Assembly (NCBI GenBank): GCA_041166745.1
Contig: JBEEGH010000018.1
Span: 24,021-88,020, forward strand
Direction of reading: 5' to 3'
DNA: 64,000 nt
DNA from: DASUCS01 sp041166745
Lineage (GTDB): Bacteria; Actinomycetota; Acidimicrobiia; Acidimicrobiales; JACDCH01
The notes under the pieces were generated by a model. It did not search any database and was not told the DNA's origin. It worked only from the letters and a program-made list of their open reading frames with translations. Positions 43,611 to 51,762 of the stretch are shown here, piece after piece. The position numbers and the translations under genes were made by a program. Position 1 is the first letter of the stretch; each line of letters opens with the position of its first letter.

Positions 43611-44465
43611 CTATGCGAGGGGGCGACCGAAGGGCAGGGTGTCCTGCCAGGTCGACAGGAACGCTTCCGCCCGTCCGATGGCGACGAGCCACCCGTTGGG
43701 CCCTTCACTGATGATGTCCTGCATCGACTGACGGACGCGGTCGACCGGGTCGCCGCTGTTCTCGTCGAAGGCCGCGAGGAGAGGAGCGGCCAGCGCGACG
43801 AAGTCCGGGACGTACACGATCTCCGCGCGCCGGAACGCGGCGTAGGCCTTTGCCGTCACCGGAAGCGGTGACAGCGGCACGACGACACTGGCCTTGACCG
43901 CCGCCGCGGCCTCGTGGTCGATCACACCCGTCTTGCCTGCGACGAGAAGAGCATCTGCGCTGGCGTCGACGCCGCCATCGTCCGACACGGTTGCGCCCTT
44001 GTCGGATGCGGTCACTCTCGCGGTGTCGGCCACGGGACCAGTGCCGATGATGGCGACGGTCTTTCCGTCGAGGGCTCCGCCGAGCGCAGCCTCGGTGGCG
44101 GCGATCGCGCCCTGCGCCGTGAGGGCCGGGTCTGGCGGGTCGGTGCCCAACGGCGCGAGGTCGGCGTCACTCAAACCAGTGGAGGCGTGCAGCACGAGTG
44201 CGCCACTCGCGACGAGGGGCTTGACCTCCTCGAGGAACGCGGCGATGGCTTGGTCACGGCCATCGGGCTTCGCGTTGATCCCCGCAGAGGCGCCGCTCAG
44301 GTGCAGCTCGAACGTGGCGAACGAGTAGGTGGTCGATCGGGCGAGCAGCTCCGCGGAGTCGTGCAGCACCTTCGGAGCGAGCCGGGCGACACCGGCGGAT
44401 CGTTCCGCGCCGTCGAGGTCGAACAGCAGGAAGCCGTCGGTCGATTCGAGCTTCTGGACGCGCAC
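43611..44465 (-). CDS. degenerate Glu/Leu-dehydrogenase-like protein
   Basis: About 284 residues resembling a shortened Glu/Leu/Phe/Val dehydrogenase. An N-terminal piece has SGASAGINAKPDGRDQAI, where active enzymes have a Lys-bearing GGGKGG-type loop; no such Lys is present. A Rossmann-like part follows (ALDGKTVAIIGTGPVAD) and then VYVPDFVALAAPLL. Normal enzymes have about 350-450 residues, so catalysis as a dehydrogenase is doubtful. The GTG at 44465 is chosen because TAGGTT (44477-44472) sits six bases upstream; a TTG at 44471 would abut that box. Confidence 0.65.
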   Translation of the reverse strand: MRVQKLESTDGFLLFDLDGAERSAGVARLAPKVLHDSAELLARSTTYSFATFELHLSGASAGINAKPDGRDQAIAAFLEEVKPLVASGALVLHASTGLSDADLAPLGTDPPDPALTAQGAIAATEAALGGALDGKTVAIIGTGPVADTARVTASDKGATVSDDGGVDASADALLVAGKTGVIDHEAAAAVKASVVVPLSPLPVTAKAYAAFRRAEIVYVPDFVALAAPLLAAFDENSGDPVDRVRQSMQDIISEGPNGWLVAIGRAEAFLSTWQDTLPFGRPLA

Positions 44466-44474
44466 CGGCAAAAC

Positions 44475-44930
44475 CTAGGCGTCGGCCTTCCATGTCTCGA
44501 AATGACCGGCATCGTCGGCCACCCACCAGGCGGCCGCTTCGGTGACGTCGATGAAGAACAGGTGTGCCTCGGTGAACACGTTGCCGGTCTCGGCGGCGAC
44601 CTGGTCGAAGAACGATTGCCACTCACCACCGTCGGTGACGGCCGTTGCCCGTCCGTAGATCTTGATGTCCGGCGCGGTTGGCTCCTTCGTGCACTGCGTG
44701 GTGTGGAGCGCACACCGAGGGTCGCGCAGCAGGTCGAGTGCCTTGCGGGACTGCCACATCATGCCGAGGGCGAGGTGCTCGCCGGTGAACCAACACTCCA
44801 CCGGACTGATGCGGGGCCAGCCGTTGCTGCGCAGCGAGCCGAGCAGCAGTAGACCCTCGGATCGAAAGCGCTCGTCGGCCTTGCCGGCCAGTTCAGGGGC
44901 GGCCTGGAGGAACTCGGACCAAGACACCAT
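44475..44930 (-). CDS. pyridoxamine-phosphate-oxidase-like flavin-binding protein
   Basis: A 151-residue split-barrel protein of the FMN/F420-binding PNPOx-like group. Visible segments are LLLLGSLRSNGWPRISPVECWF, LALGMMWQSRKALDLLRDPRC and IKIYGRATAV. Reaction is unknown; such proteins bind FMN, F420 or heme. TACGGT (44942-44937) six bases before the ATG suggests a leaderless transcript, running on to the dehydrogenase-like gene. The frame continues upstream antisense to uvrD, which I reject. Confidence 0.78.
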   Translation of the reverse strand: MVSWSEFLQAAPELAGKADERFRSEGLLLLGSLRSNGWPRISPVECWFTGEHLALGMMWQSRKALDLLRDPRCALHTTQCTKEPTAPDIKIYGRATAVTDGGEWQSFFDQVAAETGNVFTEAHLFFIDVTEAAAWWVADDAGHFETWKADA

Positions 44931-44969
44931 GCGCCCACCGTAACGACGAGGGCTGTCATAGCTGGTCCG

Positions 44970-44975
44970 TAGAAT
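44970..44975 (+). promoter_or_regulatory. -10 box TAGAAT for a leaderless uvrD/pcrA transcript
   Basis: TAGAAT ends nine bases before the GTG of the helicase gene and no Shine-Dalgarno sequence is present. The divergent flavin-protein promoter lies about 30 bases away. Confidence 0.5.
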
Positions 44976-44984
44976 CAGAAGACC

Positions 44985-47213
44985 GTGCCGGAACGCGACG
45001 CCCCCGATGCAGAGGACATTCTCCACAGCCTGAACCCGGTCCAGCGGGAGGCCGTGACCCACCACGACGGGCCGTTGCTCGTCGTCGCCGGCGCCGGATC
45101 GGGCAAGACGCGTGTGCTCACGCACCGCATCGCCCACCTGATCCAGGACCACGGCATCAGCCCATTCGAGATCCTGGCGATCACGTTCACGAACAAAGCC
45201 GCAGCGGAGATGAAGTCCCGCGTGGGCGCGTTGGTGGGGCCGGTCGCCGAGAAGATGTGGGTCTCCACGTTCCACTCGGCCTGTGTGCGGATCCTGCGAC
45301 GCGACGCCGCCAAGCTCGAGTATCCGTCGAGCTTCACGATCTACGACCAGGCCGACGCGGTTCGTCTCACGAGTTATGTGATCCGCGACCTCGGGCTCGA
45401 TCCGAAGAAGTTTCCACCGCGGTCGGTCCACGCGGCGATCAGCATGGCGAAGAACGACAACGTCGCTGCGGTCGAGTTCCGCGAACGCGCGGGCGCGATC
45501 TTCGAGCGCAAGATCGCCGACGTGTACGTCGAGTACCAGCACCGGTTGCGCAAGGCCGGTGCGATGGACTTCGACGACTTGCTCATGAACACGGCCAGGC
45601 TCTTCCGAGAGCACCCCGACGTGCTCGAGCACTACCGACGCCGGTTCAAGCATGTGTTGGTCGACGAGTACCAAGACACGAACAAGGTGCAGAACGAACT
45701 CGTCATCCAACTCGCCGGCGAACACCGCAACATCTGTGTCGTCGGCGACTCCGACCAGTCGGTGTACAGATTTCGCGGTGCTGACATCCGGAACATTCTC
45801 GAGTTCGAGGAGGCCTTTCCGGACACGACGGTGATCGTGCTCGAGCAGAACTATCGCTCGACGCAGACGATCCTCGACGCTGCCAACGCGGTGATCGCCA
45901 ACAACTTCGGGCGTAAGCCGAAAGAGCTCTGGACCGACTCCGGCACGGGCCAAGCGATCGTGCGGTACCACGCGGATGACGAGTCGGATGAGTCGCAGTT
46001 CGTGGCGCACGAGATCAGTCGGTTGCACGACGAAGGCGAGCGCTGGGGCGATGTCGCTGTCTTCTACCGAACGAACGCGATGAGCCGTGTGATCGAAGAC
46101 CAACTGATGCGCCTCGGCATCCCGTACAAGGTCGTGGGTGGCACGCGGTTCTACGACCGACGCGAGGTGAAGGATGCGCTCGCCTACATGAAGGCGGTGG
46201 TGAACCCGGTCGACGAGGTGAGCGTGAAGCGAGTGATCAACGCGCCAAAGCGGGGCGTCGGGGATTCGACGATCGGCAAGCTCGACGCGTGGGCCACAGC
46301 GCGCGGTGTCGCTTTCATCGACGCACTGCGCCAGGCCGACGATGCGGGCGTCAAGGGGCCGGCGGTGAAGGGCATCGCCGAGTTCCTCGACCTGCTCGAC
46401 GAGCTGAACGAAGCGCTGTCCGAAGGGCCAGGACGGTTGCTCGAGCTCATCCTCGAACGAACCGGCTACGTCGCGGAGCTCCAGGCCGAGCATTCCATCG
46501 AATCGGAGGGACGGCTCGAGAACCTCGCCGAGCTCGTCGGCGTCGCCCGCGAGTTCGAGAACGTGAACGAGTTCCTCGAGCAAGTGTCGCTGATCGCCGA
46601 CACCGACGACCTGCCCGAAGGCGCGGACGACACGTCGGTCGTGCTGATGACGTTGCACGCGGCCAAAGGGCTCGAGTTCCCGTCGGTGTTCCTCGTCGGC
46701 ATGGAAGATGGCGTGTTCCCACACCTGCGCTCGTTGGGCGAGCCCGCCGAGCTCGAGGAGGAGCGCCGCTTGGCCTACGTGGGCATCACCCGCGCTCGCG
46801 AGCGGCTGTATCTCACGAACACATGGAGCCGCATGCTCTACGGCTCGACGCAATACAACCCTCCGAGCCGGTTCCTCGACGAGATCCCCATGGAGCTCGT
46901 GAAGCACGCCGAAGGGTCACGTGAGACCCGCACGCGCCAACGCGAGTCCTACGGATCCGGGGGCTGGAGCTCGCCGATGCACCGCAACCGTGACGAGATC
47001 GTCGAGCGAGCGCTACGACCGCAGGGGCCGGTGCAGCACGGTGCCGAGGTGCTCGGCCTGAGGGTCGGGGACGACGTTCGTCACGCCAAATGGGGCGAGG
47101 GCGTGATCATCGACATCGAGGGCCAGGGCGAGAAGGCCGAGGCGACCGTTCGTTTCCCTGACGTGGGGGAGAAGCGGCTGCTGCTGAGCTGGGCTCCTTT
47201 GGAGAAAATCTGA
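44985..47213 (+). CDS. pcrA: ATP-dependent DNA helicase UvrD/PcrA
   Basis: A 742-residue superfamily 1A helicase acting in repair and plasmid or replication-fork maintenance. Motifs in order are GAGSGKT (I), TFTNKAAAEM (Ia), VDEYQDTN (II), VVGDSDQSVYRFRGAD (III), EQNYRS (IV), LMTLHAAKGLEFPSVFLVG (V) and VGITRARERLYL (VI). The C-terminal 70 residues have the KOW-like PcrA tail (GDDVRHAKWGEGVI), which in PcrA binds RNA polymerase. Length is normal. Confidence 0.96.
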   Translation: MPERDAPDAEDILHSLNPVQREAVTHHDGPLLVVAGAGSGKTRVLTHRIAHLIQDHGISPFEILAITFTNKAAAEMKSRVGALVGPVAEKMWVSTFHSACVRILRRDAAKLEYPSSFTIYDQADAVRLTSYVIRDLGLDPKKFPPRSVHAAISMAKNDNVAAVEFRERAGAIFERKIADVYVEYQHRLRKAGAMDFDDLLMNTARLFREHPDVLEHYRRRFKHVLVDEYQDTNKVQNELVIQLAGEHRNICVVGDSDQSVYRFRGADIRNILEFEEAFPDTTVIVLEQNYRSTQTILDAANAVIANNFGRKPKELWTDSGTGQAIVRYHADDESDESQFVAHEISRLHDEGERWGDVAVFYRTNAMSRVIEDQLMRLGIPYKVVGGTRFYDRREVKDALAYMKAVVNPVDEVSVKRVINAPKRGVGDSTIGKLDAWATARGVAFIDALRQADDAGVKGPAVKGIAEFLDLLDELNEALSEGPGRLLELILERTGYVAELQAEHSIESEGRLENLAELVGVAREFENVNEFLEQVSLIADTDDLPEGADDTSVVLMTLHAAKGLEFPSVFLVGMEDGVFPHLRSLGEPAELEEERRLAYVGITRARERLYLTNTWSRMLYGSTQYNPPSRFLDEIPMELVKHAEGSRETRTRQRESYGSGGWSSPMHRNRDEIVERALRPQGPVQHGAEVLGLRVGDDVRHAKWGEGVIIDIEGQGEKAEATVRFPDVGEKRLLLSWAPLEKI

Positions 47214-47227
47214 GCCCTGGCGCCAGA

Positions 47228-48751
47228 ATGAAGGCAATGGCTTTCCACGCACTCGATCGTGCCGCGCTCCTGGTGCGACGCGATCACACACTCGGAACGA
47301 TCATGGAGCGGTTGGCGAGAGTCAACGGCGGCAAGCAACTCGTCGAGGAGTCCGGCGATGGGCTGCGCCTCACGTACAGCCAAGCGTCCAAGCGGGTGAA
47401 CCGCTGGGCGGGCGGCATCGCGAGGTCAACCCAGCCGGGCGACCGCGTCGTGATCGCCACGCCCAACGGTTACGAGATGTTGCTGCTGTGCTTGGCTGCT
47501 TCACGGGCCGGAGCGGTCCCTGTCCCGGTCAACTCGCAGATGCGTCCGGACGAGATCCGACACGTCATCGACGACTCGTCCGCCACCCTCGTGCTACGCG
47601 CTGCTACTGAGGTCGACGGGGCGGAGCCGCTCCTCGCGGCTCACAAGATGGAGCCAGACGACGTCGCCTCGCTGTTCTACACATCGGGTACCACGGGCAA
47701 GCCCAAGGGCGTCGAACTCACGCATCGCTCGCTTGTCGGCCAAGTGGCCGCCGCGGGCAGCATGCCGACGAGCCTGATCGTGCGTGGCGGTGCGGTGTTG
47801 TCGTTGCCCGTCGCCCACATCATGGGGTTTGCGGCCATCCTCGGTCTGGCGTGCGCCGGGATACCTGTGTACTTCATTCCGAAGTTCCGTCCGACCGATG
47901 TGCTCGACGCCATCGAGCAGCGGCGGGCGTCGATCTTCATCGGCGTCCCCGCGATGTACCGCATGCTGCTGGAGGCCGGAGCCGAGCAGCGCGACTTGTC
48001 GTCGGTGCGCGCGTGGGGATCCGGAGCCGACGCCATGCCGGCGGAGCTCGCGGCGAAATTCAAAGGGCTCGGCGCGACGGCGAGTCTCCCGATCGTCGGT
48101 CCGATCGGTCAGGCACTCTTCTTCGAGGGCTACGGCATGGTGGAGTCCGGAGGTGGTGCGGCGCTCAAGGCGTCGCCCCCGATGCTCAACATCGGTCTGG
48201 GTGAGTCGCTCGGATTTCCGATGCCCGGCTACAAGTTCAAGGTCGTCGACGACGAGGGCAACGAGGTTGGTACCGGCCAGGTGGGCGAGCTGTTGCTGCG
48301 CGGTCCCGGCGTCACCAAGGGCTACTGGGGAGACACCGCCGCCACCGAAGCGGCCCTCACCGACGACGGTTGGCTGCGGACAGGCGACCTCGCGCGCAAG
48401 GGCATCCTCGGGGCTGTCGTGTTCGCCGGCCGCAAGAAGGACGTGATCAAGCACGGCGGATACTCCGTGTACGCGCTCGAGGTCGAGCGGGTGCTCGAGG
48501 AGCACCCAGACGTGCTCGAGGCGGCGGTGCTCGGTCTGCCCGATGAGCGCAAAGGCGAGGTACCCGTCGCGGCGGTGCGCGTTTCCCCCGGCACGATCTT
48601 CGACGCCGATGCGCTGAAGAAATGGGCCGAGGAGCGACTGTCGGATTACAAGGTCCCGCAGCAGATCATCGCGGTAGACGACCTGCCCCGCACCGGCACA
48701 AACAAGGTCCAACGCGGCGAACTGATCTCGCTGTTCAAGACGCCGACCTGA
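47228..48751 (+). CDS. acyl-CoA synthetase (ANL family)
   Basis: A 507-residue AMP-forming ligase. The ATP loop YTSGTTGKPKG is at 151-161; FEGYGMVESGGG, DDGWLRTGDLARKG and the terminal catalytic Lys in TGTNKVQRGEL follow. It activates a carboxylic acid as acyl-AMP, then acyl-CoA. The N-terminal domain is about 40 residues shorter than usual before the ATP loop. Substrate is unknown. It starts 15 bases after pcrA. Confidence 0.88.
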   Translation: MKAMAFHALDRAALLVRRDHTLGTIMERLARVNGGKQLVEESGDGLRLTYSQASKRVNRWAGGIARSTQPGDRVVIATPNGYEMLLLCLAASRAGAVPVPVNSQMRPDEIRHVIDDSSATLVLRAATEVDGAEPLLAAHKMEPDDVASLFYTSGTTGKPKGVELTHRSLVGQVAAAGSMPTSLIVRGGAVLSLPVAHIMGFAAILGLACAGIPVYFIPKFRPTDVLDAIEQRRASIFIGVPAMYRMLLEAGAEQRDLSSVRAWGSGADAMPAELAAKFKGLGATASLPIVGPIGQALFFEGYGMVESGGGAALKASPPMLNIGLGESLGFPMPGYKFKVVDDEGNEVGTGQVGELLLRGPGVTKGYWGDTAATEAALTDDGWLRTGDLARKGILGAVVFAGRKKDVIKHGGYSVYALEVERVLEEHPDVLEAAVLGLPDERKGEVPVAAVRVSPGTIFDADALKKWAEERLSDYKVPQQIIAVDDLPRTGTNKVQRGELISLFKTPT

Positions 48752-48754
48752 GCC

Positions 48755-48802
48755 AAATCCCGTGCATAGCGACACAAAAGTGTGTCGCTATGCACGGGAT
48801 TT
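48755..48802. terminator. perfect 22-bp inverted repeat, bidirectional terminator
   Basis: The arms 48755-48776 and 48781-48802 are perfectly complementary around a four-base AAAG loop. Each strand ends in TTT after the stem. It lies between the ligase and a convergent gene, so it can end transcripts from both sides. Confidence 0.75.
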
Positions 48803-48808
48803 CGTCGC

Positions 48809-49279
48809 CTAAGAGGACGTGGTCGTGGTGGCGTCGACGCTGAGGTCGACGATGACGTCGCCGTTCTCGACCACCGCGGGGTAATGGTGCATGCCGGCGC
48901 CGTCGGCCGGGACCCGCTTGCCGTTGCAGTCGGCGAAGTCCTGACTCTCGCGGTGCCACGTGAGCGTGCAGTCGCCCACGGCCGCGTCGAACGCGATCCA
49001 TCCCGCTTTCGGATCGGCATCCAGATGGTGCACGACGATCGGTCGCGACCCGGTTGCCGTGTCGTTGAAGAAGAGCGGCGTCTGATCACGGGCGATGGCG
49101 GCGGCGAGGCTTTCCGCGGGCCCGACCGGGAATCGTGATTTCGACGACGTCGTGTGCGTGCTGTCGCCGCCGCCGAGGTTGTTGGCGAGCAGCACGACCA
49201 GGATCAGTCCGGTGCCCACGATCACGCCGGCTACACCGACGATCGTGGCGCGACGCGTATCTGACTTGGCCACAGGCAT
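48809..49279 (-). CDS. small membrane-anchored protein, weakly Rieske-like
   Basis: A 156-residue protein with one N-terminal membrane helix (TIVGVAGVIVGTGLILVVLLA) and an outside domain. Cys104 and Cys118 sit in GDCTLTWHRESQDFADCNGK, then VPADGAGMHHYPAVVENGD. The layout resembles the end of Rieske iron-sulfur domains, but the CxH pairs needed for the cluster are missing, so the cysteines may form a disulfide. It ends with a Thr/Ser tail. Function is unknown. Confidence 0.6.
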   Translation of the reverse strand: MPVAKSDTRRATIVGVAGVIVGTGLILVVLLANNLGGGDSTHTTSSKSRFPVGPAESLAAAIARDQTPLFFNDTATGSRPIVVHHLDADPKAGWIAFDAAVGDCTLTWHRESQDFADCNGKRVPADGAGMHHYPAVVENGDVIVDLSVDATTTTSS

Positions 49280-49284
49280 CCCCT

Positions 49285-49290
49285 TAGGAT
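49285..49290 (+). promoter_or_regulatory. -10 box TAGGAT for the B12-subunit/sucCD operon
   Basis: TAGGAT ends eight bases before the GTG of the B12-binding gene. A partial AGGA is part of the same box, so a leaderless mRNA is likely but not certain. Confidence 0.45.
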
Positions 49291-49298
49291 GCCAGGCC

Positions 49299-49700
49299 GT
49301 GCAGCGGCCCTATCGAGTCGTCGTGGCCAAGCCCGGTCTCGACGGACATGACCGAGGCGTCAAAGTCATCGCCCGGGCACTGCGCGATGCGGGCTTCGAG
49401 GTCATCTACACCGGCCTCTTCCAGACGCCCGAGCAGGTGGCCGAGACCGCGCTGCAGGAAGACGCCGATGCGGTCGGGCTCTCGGTCCTGTCCGGCGCGC
49501 ATCTCACGCTGTTCCCGCGCGTCGTGGAGGAGTTGCGCAAGCGCGGCCTCGACAACGTCATCGTCTTCGGCGGAGGGATCGTGCCGCCCGCGGACATCGC
49601 CACGCTCAAGGCGAAGGGCGTCGCGGAGATCTTCACCCCGGGGGCCTCGATGGTCTCCATCACCGATTGGCTCGAAAAAGCCTTGGAGGAAGCAACGTAA
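49299..49700 (+). CDS. cobalamin-binding mutase small subunit (methylmalonyl-CoA mutase C-terminal type)
   Basis: A 133-residue flavodoxin-like B12 domain. The cobalamin motif DxHxxG is Asp15, His17 and Gly20 in GLDGHDRGVK, with His17 the lower cobalt ligand; LSVLSGAHL and VFGGGIVPPADI are family parts. It would pair with a separate large subunit that carries the TIM barrel, not in this window. It sits directly upstream of sucCD, which use succinyl-CoA, the mutase product. Confidence 0.9.
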   Translation: MQRPYRVVVAKPGLDGHDRGVKVIARALRDAGFEVIYTGLFQTPEQVAETALQEDADAVGLSVLSGAHLTLFPRVVEELRKRGLDNVIVFGGGIVPPADIATLKAKGVAEIFTPGASMVSITDWLEKALEEAT

Positions 49701-50849
49701 GTGGATCTGTACGAATACCAAGGCAAGCAGTTCTTCGCTCAATACGACATCCCGGTGTCACGGGGGGAAGCGGTCACAACCGTCGACGAAGCCGTCGCGG
49801 CGTCCGAGCGCATCGGCTACCCCGTCGTCGTGAAGGCGCAGGTGCAGGTGGGCGGACGTGGCAAGGCGGGCGGCATCAAGCTCGCCAACAACGCCGACGA
49901 GTGCCGTGAGCACGCGTCGAACATCATCGGCATGGACATCAAGGGTCACACGGTCGAGGTCGTGTGGATCGAGCAGGCGTCCGACATCGCCGAGGAGTAC
50001 TACGCCTCCTTCACCCTCGACCGGGCCGCCAAGAAGCACCTCGGCATGTTGTCGGCCCAGGGCGGCGTGGAGATCGAGGCGGTGGCGGACAAGGATCCCG
50101 ATGCGATCGCCAAGATCTGGGTCGATCCGGTCGACGGTCTCGACGAGAAGACCGCCCGCGCGTGGGTCGAGGCGGCCAAGCTCAACCCGAAGGCCAACGA
50201 CGGCACCGTCGACATCCTGCTGAAGCTGTATCGCGCCTACGTCGAAGGCGATGCCGACCTCGTCGAGATCAACCCGCTGATCCTCAAGCCGACAGGTGAG
50301 GTGCACGCCCTCGACGCCAAGGTCACCCTGGACAACAACGCCATCTTCCGTCATCCGAACTATGAGCAGTACGACGCGACACAGGTCCGCGACGAACGCG
50401 AGACCGCAGCCCACGAGAAAGGGCTGCAGTACGTCGGCCTCGATGGCTACGTCGGTGTGATCGCGAACGGCGCCGGCCTCGCGATGAGCACTGTCGACAT
50501 CGTGAACCAAGTCGGCGGCAAACCCGCGAACTTCCTCGACATCGGCGGCGGCGCGAATGCCGACGTGATGTCCGGCGCGCTCGAGGTCATCAACAACGAC
50601 CCCAACGTCCGCTCCATCCTGATCAACATCTTCGGCGGCATCACGAAAGGAGAAGAGGTCGCGAACGGCATCGTCGCCGCCCTCGGTCGTGTGCAGATCG
50701 ATTCACCGATCGTGATCCGGCTCGACGGCACCAACGCCGACGAGGGCCGCGAGATCCTGAAGTCCCACCTGTCCGACAAGCTGCAGATGCAGCCGACCAT
50801 GCTCGAAGCGGCGAAGAAGGCCGTCGAGCTCGCGGGGAGCAACAACTAG
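49701..50849 (+). CDS. sucC: succinyl-CoA ligase, beta subunit
   Basis: A 382-residue ATP-grasp subunit of the TCA-cycle enzyme that makes ATP or GTP from succinyl-CoA. VDLYEYQGKQFFAQYDIPVSRG opens the family region, VKAQVQVGGRGKAGG binds nucleotide and NIFGGITKGEEVANGI contacts CoA. GTG follows the preceding TAA with no gap; GGAGGAA lies upstream. Its stop overlaps sucD. Confidence 0.96.
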   Translation: MDLYEYQGKQFFAQYDIPVSRGEAVTTVDEAVAASERIGYPVVVKAQVQVGGRGKAGGIKLANNADECREHASNIIGMDIKGHTVEVVWIEQASDIAEEYYASFTLDRAAKKHLGMLSAQGGVEIEAVADKDPDAIAKIWVDPVDGLDEKTARAWVEAAKLNPKANDGTVDILLKLYRAYVEGDADLVEINPLILKPTGEVHALDAKVTLDNNAIFRHPNYEQYDATQVRDERETAAHEKGLQYVGLDGYVGVIANGAGLAMSTVDIVNQVGGKPANFLDIGGGANADVMSGALEVINNDPNVRSILINIFGGITKGEEVANGIVAALGRVQIDSPIVIRLDGTNADEGREILKSHLSDKLQMQPTMLEAAKKAVELAGSNN

Positions 50850-51745
50850 TGAGCATTTTTGTCGACGAGAACACCAAGGTCGTCTACCAAGGCCTGACCG
50901 GATCGCAAGGTCGCTTCTACGGCTTGCTGAACAAGTCGTACGGCACGCAAGTCGTTGCCGGCACGAACCCGAAGAAGGCCGGCACCGACATCGAAGGCAT
51001 TCCGGTGTTCGCATCCGTGGCGGAGGCGGTGAAGGAGACCGGTGCGACGGCGTCGTGCATCTTCATCCCCGCGCCGGGTGTGCGTGATGCGGTGCTCGAG
51101 GCGGCCGAGGGTGGCGTCGAGTTCATCGTGTGCATCACCGAAGGTGTCCCCGCGCAGGACGAAGCGTGGTTCTACAACAAGCTCGAGCGCGACTTCCCCG
51201 ACGTGCAGCTGCTCGGCCCGAACTGTCCTGGCATCATCAGCCCGGGCAGGTGCAACATCGGCATCACGGCCGGCCACATCGCGCTCGAGCCGCAGCCGGG
51301 CAAGCCGTCGGTTGGCATCGTCAGCCGGTCGGGCACGCTCACGTACCAAGCGCTCTACGAGCTGAAGCTGAAGAACATCGGCGTCACCACGTGCGTCGGC
51401 ATCGGCGGCGACCCAGTGCCAGGCACGACGTTCATCGACTGCCTCGAGCGGTTCGAGGCCGATCCCGACACCAAAGCGGTGATGATGATCGGAGAGATCG
51501 GCGGCTCGGCCGAAGAGGAAGCGGCCGCGTTCATCAAGGACAAGATGAGCAAGCCCGTGTCGGCCTACATCGCGGGCGTGACCGCCCCTCCCGGCAAGAA
51601 GATGGGCCATGCCGGTGCCATCGTGTCCGGGGGCAAAGGCACGGCCGCGGCGAAGATGGAGGCGCTGCGCGATGCGGGCGCCAAGGTCGGCCTGAACCCC
51701 ACCGAATGCGGGGAGCTCATGGCCGACATCGTTGCGAGCCTCTGA
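50849..51745 (+). CDS. sucD: succinyl-CoA ligase, alpha subunit
   Basis: A 298-residue subunit that binds CoA and carries the phosphohistidine. His254 lies in GHAGAIVSGGKGT; LLGPNCPGIISPG and GIVSRSGTLTYQALYE are further signatures. The start overlaps the sucC stop (TAGTG). Length is normal. Confidence 0.96.
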   Translation: MSIFVDENTKVVYQGLTGSQGRFYGLLNKSYGTQVVAGTNPKKAGTDIEGIPVFASVAEAVKETGATASCIFIPAPGVRDAVLEAAEGGVEFIVCITEGVPAQDEAWFYNKLERDFPDVQLLGPNCPGIISPGRCNIGITAGHIALEPQPGKPSVGIVSRSGTLTYQALYELKLKNIGVTTCVGIGGDPVPGTTFIDCLERFEADPDTKAVMMIGEIGGSAEEEAAAFIKDKMSKPVSAYIAGVTAPPGKKMGHAGAIVSGGKGTAAAKMEALRDAGAKVGLNPTECGELMADIVASL

Positions 51746-51762
51746 CGGACCACAATCGCGGG

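Noticed and set aside
44931..46907. A long open frame on the reverse strand opposite pcrA, continuous with the flavin-type protein.
   Set aside because: Its composition mirrors the helicase codons and only the last 151 codons match a protein family; a clear start with a -10 box lies at 44930.
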